Source: Folioceros fuciformis (lineage: Eukaryota > Anthocerotophyta > Anthocerotopsida > Anthocerotales). Taken from it: a DNA stretch of 64,000 nt. The notes below the pieces were generated by a model, which made no database searches, was not told the origin of the DNA, and saw only the letters and a list, made by a program, of their open reading frames with translations. A program made the position numbers and the translations under genes. The stretch covers positions 215,241 through 279,240 of the forward strand of contig JBNGIO010006342.1 in the NCBI GenBank assembly GCA_049999805.1. The letters run 5' to 3'. Below, piece after piece: positions 60,040 through 64,000 of this stretch (the first letter of the stretch is position 1; each line of letters opens with the position of its first letter).

Positions 60040-60640
60040 GTTAAGTGGGGGTTTGGCTCTCAGTCATTGCTACCGCCGAGAGGACTCTCATTCATTGCTA
60101 CCACCGAGAGGACTTGCTTGGTGGAGATAGGACCCCGCTGTCTTTCTTTGTGATTGTATGTACATGTGTTTGGGACTGGCCAAGAATTTGTGATCGTATG
60201 TACAGGTGTTTGGGTTTGGCCAAGAAATAGGCGTCCTGCCCAACAACTAGGGTTGTTGCGCCATTAGAAGTTTGTTAGAATTAGTTATTCCTAAATAAAA
60301 TGCTTAATGTTTGTTTCGGAGCTAGACTCTCAGTCATTGCTACCACCGAGAGGACTCTCAGTCATTGCTACCACCGAGAGGACTCTCAGTCATTGCTACC
60401 ACCGAGAAGACTTGCTACCACCGAGAGGACTCTCAGTCATTGCTACCACCGAGAAGACTTGCTTGGTGGAGATAGGACCCCGCTGTCTTTCTTTGTGATT
60501 GTATGTACATGTGTTTGGGGCTGGCCAAGAAATAGGCGTCCCTGCCCAACAACTAGGGTTGTTGGGCCATTAGAAGTTTGTTAGAATTAGTTATTCCTAA
60601 ATAAAATGCTTAATGTTTGTTTCGGAGCTAGTTTATCTAG
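60040..60640. repeat. Tandem duplication of about 300 bp containing a 28-bp minisatellite
   Basis: The module ending in a GCTTGGTGGAGATAGGACCC stretch and AATGCTTAATGTTTGTTTCG occurs twice (about 60,050-60,326 and 60,327-60,632). Inside, a 28-bp unit, GACTCTCAGTCATTGCTACC + ACCGAGAG, is repeated in tandem, four or more times in the second copy. The first copy has an extra 40-bp internal duplication (near 60,188). Confidence 0.9.
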
Positions 60641-60889
60641 GGTTAATTATTGATTCGATTTAAAGGTTACACAAAGTCACGTTAGTCTAAACTTGTCTTC
60701 AACCTGGTTATATGTCCCATTTAGGAGAGTCTCGTTAGGCACCTTCTGGGTTGGTTCCTACTGCCCCGTCCGGCTATGGCTGGAGGCGGCTTCGTTCCCG
60801 TTAGCTACACACGCAGATTGGCCATGGCGGTGCTTGTGTCATTCTCCCCGACTTAAGCTGACCAGGTCCTCCTGGCCGATCTATCTCTG

Positions 60890-63800
60890 AGCTTGGGAAG
60901 CTTGCATCTAAGCCCGCAAGTGAGGGAAGTGATGGCAAAAGGCTGCGGGTTCCCTAGTCGTAGCACTGTCGGGTTCACCTGTCCAGGACACGAGGAAGTC
61001 TGTCACACAACGAGAACGGAGCTGGCGATCGCGGCGCTGGAGGATACAGTGGGGCTGGTGAGGGCCAAAACTTGGCAGCTGGGCTAGGGTTTTTGAACCA
61101 GAGCAGTCTGGAACGGCAGGAGTTGCCAGGGGGNNNNNNNNNNNNNNNNNNNNNNNNNNNNNNNNNNNNNNNNNNNNNNNNNNNNNNNNNNNNNNNNNNN
61201 NNNNNNNNNNNNNNNNNNNNNNNNNNNNNNNNNTGGCAGCGGGTGGTGGGCGGGAGATCACCGGTTTGAGCATGGAGACGTGAAACGTCCTGCAGAGACA
61301 CCAATCAGCGGGAAGGTCGAGTTGATCTGCCTGGACACTGTGAAGGGTCCAGCGTACTGGTAGGATAGCTTATCCCGTGACTGGATCAGAGCTGGGTAGC
61401 GGTGAGGCTTCACACGAAGCCACACTTGTTGGCCGACGCTGTAGCAGACTGCCCGGCGATGCTTGTTGGCTGTTTTACAGTATCTGTCCCGGGTAGCGAG
61501 GAGTTTCTCCTTCGCCAACTTGACCTCATGCTAGATATCCTCTGCAACCTCACCTGGTGATGGTAGAGTTTCTCCATAGAGTAGCTTGAACGGGGCCACT
61601 CCTGTAGCAACGTGCTTCGACGAGTTGTAGACATACTCCAGCACATGGAGGAGTTCTTCCCACCTTGTTTGTTTCTCATGGGGAGGTGACGAAGCATATC
61701 TTCCAGGACCTGGTTCTGTTTCTCTATTTGGCCGTTTGTCTCTGGGTAATACGCTGACGACAAGTTTTGCTTGATGCCTAGGGTTTCCATGAAGGTTTTC
61801 ATGAACCCTGAAGTGAACTTAGGATCCCGGTCAGAGACGATGTCTTCTGGGGCTCCATGCAACATGAAGATTTCCCGGACAAAGACTCCAACCAGCTTGG
61901 ATGCTGTGATGGTGGAGGTCACAGGAACAAAGTGGCAGACCTTGGAGAACTTGTCAGTGACCACCTAGATACTATCTTTTCCAGATCGGGTACGTGGCAG
62001 GTGAGTGATGAAATCCATAGCAATTGACTTGAACCGTCCACTTGGAATTTGTAGGGGTAACAGCAGGCCCGGCGTCTTCTGATGGCTGGGCTTGGCTTGC
62101 TGACAGGACTACTAGGAGCGCACCCATTCGATGCACTCAGCGCGTATCGCTTCCCAATGGAAGTGTTCCTTGACCTTGGCATATGTCTTGTCAATGCCCA
62201 AGTGGCCCGAAATTGGTGAATCATGCATGTTATGTAGGATGGCCTATTTCAACTCCGTGAGTTGTGAAGGGATGACCAGTCTCCCCTTTTGATACACACA
62301 AGCATCCATGAGTAAATACAACTGGGTAAGTGCTGTAGGGACCCCTGTCTGTGCATCTGTCAATAGCTGTCTGTATAGTTTCGACAAGACTGGGTCATGG
62401 GGAATTCCATCCCAGACTAACTGGATTGTTTGGGTCTGGGGTTCTCATGAGGGTGCAGGCACGCCGACTCAAGGCATCTGCAACCACATTAGTTGAGCCT
62501 GCTACATACTGGATTTCCAGATGGTAGTCTGCTAGAGCTTTAGCCCATCGTCACTGCCGAGCATTCAGGTTGGGTTGAGAGAAGAAATGCTGCAAGGAGT
62601 GGTGGTCGGTATGACACACCACTTTCTGCCCCAGGAGGTAATGTCGCCATACCTTCAGGCATGTGTAATGGCCAACATCTCCTTATCATGCACTGGGTAG
62701 TTTAGCTATGCTCCTTGCAACTTCCTGCTTTCGTAGGCGATTGCCCTTCCTTGCTGGGACAGAACTGCCCCTATGGCATAATCTGATGCGTATGTGTAAA
62801 TGGTGTATGGCATGTGAGGATATGCCACTCCCAGTATTGGCGCCGAGCCAAGGGCCTGCTTCAGCTGCTCAAAAGCTACGACAGCCTCGGCTCCCAACTG
62901 GATGGGCTTGTTGGTGGAGTGCCGAAGGGCATCCGTCAGGGGAACAGCGATCCTGCTGAATCCCTTGATAAAGCGTTTGTAGAAGCCGGCCATACCTAGG
63001 TACCCTCTGAGTTGGGTCATGTCTTGTGGTAAGGGCCAGTTCATCACTGCGCTGACCTTACGTGTGTCAACCTGGATGCCCTTTGCATTGATCACATATC
63101 CCATGTATTCACACTTTTCTCTCATGAAGACACACTTGCTTCTCTTGCCGAACAGTGTGTTGACCGGTAGCAAGTCCAGCACCTTCCTAACCAGCTGGAG
63201 ATGGGTTTCAGGGTCAGGGGTTTAGATGAGAATGTCATCCAGGAAGACTTCAACGCCATGTCCCAGCAAGGATCGCAGCACTTCCTGCATGAGACATTGG
63301 AAGGTGGCAGGGGCATTGGTAAGACCAAACGGCATTACCCTGAATTTGAAATGGTCATGTCGAGTTCGAAAGGCCGTTTTGTGTTCATCTTCTGACCTGA
63401 TCCGGATCTGGTGGAAGCCAGATATGAGATCAATCTTGGTGAACAGCTTGGCTCCATGCAACTGGTCGAGGATCTCGTCGATCCTTGGCATCTGGTAGAC
63501 GTTTCTCACTGTGGCTCGATTGAGCCTTCGATAGCCTATGCACAGCCACCATCCTCCATCTGGTTTGGCAACTAAGAGGACTGGAGCACCAAAGGGTGAC
63601 ACAGAAGGTTGTACAAAACCCTTCTGTAAGAACTCATCAACTTGTTTTTTGATCTCTTCGTTTTCCATTGCAGATGTCCTATAGGGTTGAACACTAACCA
63701 ATTTGTGGCCTGGCAGCAGCTCAATGGCATGTTCTACGGTTCGTCGAGGAGGGAGCTCCGTGGGTTCAGCAAACACATCTTGATACTCCTGGAGCAGGTC

Positions 63801-63986
63801 CTTCATGGGCTGTGGGAGCTGGTCCTCGTGAACCTTGGCTTCTGCGGCCCTTGACTTCGCAGTGCCTTCTAAGGGAAGCACCTTCTTGATCTTTGCTATG
63901 GACAGGAATCTGTCCATGGCAGTTGCTTTATTGAGAGCAGAGACAACAAACAATTGCTTGTCAGGGAGGTACTGTTCCCCCTGCAT
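60890..63986 (-). mobile_element. Ty3/Gypsy chromovirus-type retrotransposon, pol region, decayed
   Basis: Reading leftward, the minus strand encodes reverse transcriptase (FGAPVLLVAKPDGGWWLCIG, LFTKIDLISGFHQIRIRSED, PFGLTNAPATFQCLMQEVLR and the VFLDDILI box, 63,222-63,986). It continues through RT/RNase H (YMGYVINAKGIQVDTRKVSA, YASDYAIGAVLSQQGRAIAY; about 62,470-63,182) and integrase (VCHFVPVTSTITASKLVGVF, IVSDRDPKFTSGFMKTFMET, SAYYPETNGQIEKQNQVLED; 61,410-62,224). The Gypsy C-terminal phrase FHVSMLKPVI lies near 61,265-61,292. Beyond a 100-N gap, 60,908-61,060 encodes a chromodomain-like end (ILQRRDRQLRSRCVTDFLVS, WTGEPDSATTREP). Several stops, including one right after DDILI, make it inactive. 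The gag end lies beyond the right edge and no LTR was delimited. Confidence 0.9.
61134..61233. other. Scaffold gap (100 N)
   Basis: Exactly 100 N, the conventional placeholder for a gap of unknown size. It lies between the Gypsy integrase end and its chromodomain. Confidence 1.
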
Positions 63987-64000
63987 GACGTATGTCTGAT

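Overview
The window is nuclear DNA from a land plant. Genes have many short GT-AG introns, mostly about 45-250 nt. Several products are plastid- or mitochondrion-targeted, there is a PLS-class PPR gene, and an Ankyrin-PGG protein and an eight-cysteine lipid transfer protein are present. Compact introns together with a FAM21-type WASH subunit suggest a seed-free plant, most likely a lycophyte (Selaginella or Isoetes type). That placement is inference; no organellar or ribosomal marker is present to confirm it.

Positions 1-16,500 are accessory and repeat-rich. They hold the 5' part of a Ty1/Copia element on the minus strand (LTR, tRNA-Met primer site, gag and zinc knuckle). They also hold a broken NPF (NRT1/PTR) transporter, a collapsed copy of a PPR gene, a decayed LINE, an unrecognised broken ORF, a PIF/Harbinger transposase with in-frame stops, several tandem repeats and two 10-N assembly gaps.

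Positions 17,000-26,400 carry genes on the minus strand: an intact eight-exon MATE transporter, the intronless PPR gene that is the parent of the collapsed copy, an Ankyrin-PGG membrane protein, and an RPB5-like gene that appears to lack the usual C-terminal half. A repeat-rich stretch without recognised genes follows (26,400-30,100).

Positions 30,100-59,200 are gene-dense. In order they hold complex I subunit NDUFS4 (-), a plastid-type PDZ protein (-), organellar lysyl-tRNA synthetase (+), condensin CAP-G (-), a pogo-family transposon, plastid pyruvate dehydrogenase E1-beta (+), a lipid transfer protein (-), the U1 snRNP splicing factor PRP39 (-), aspartylglucosaminidase (+) and a FAM21/WASHC2-like protein (+). 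For CAP-G, PRP39, LysRS, PDH-E1beta, aspartylglucosaminidase, MATE, NDUFS4 and FAM21 I assembled exon chains in which every splice phase closes. Three gene pairs are head-to-head: PDZ/LysRS (286 bp apart), CAP-G/PDH-E1beta (about 0.33 kb once the transposon is removed) and PRP39/aspartylglucosaminidase.

The right end (59,900-64,000) has a SINE-like tRNA-box segment, a tandem repeat block and a decayed Ty3/Gypsy chromovirus on the minus strand, interrupted by a 100-N scaffold gap. The genes are housekeeping functions that share no pathway. The most notable items are the FAM21-like gene, the truncated RPB5-like gene, and the pogo insertion inside a divergent promoter.
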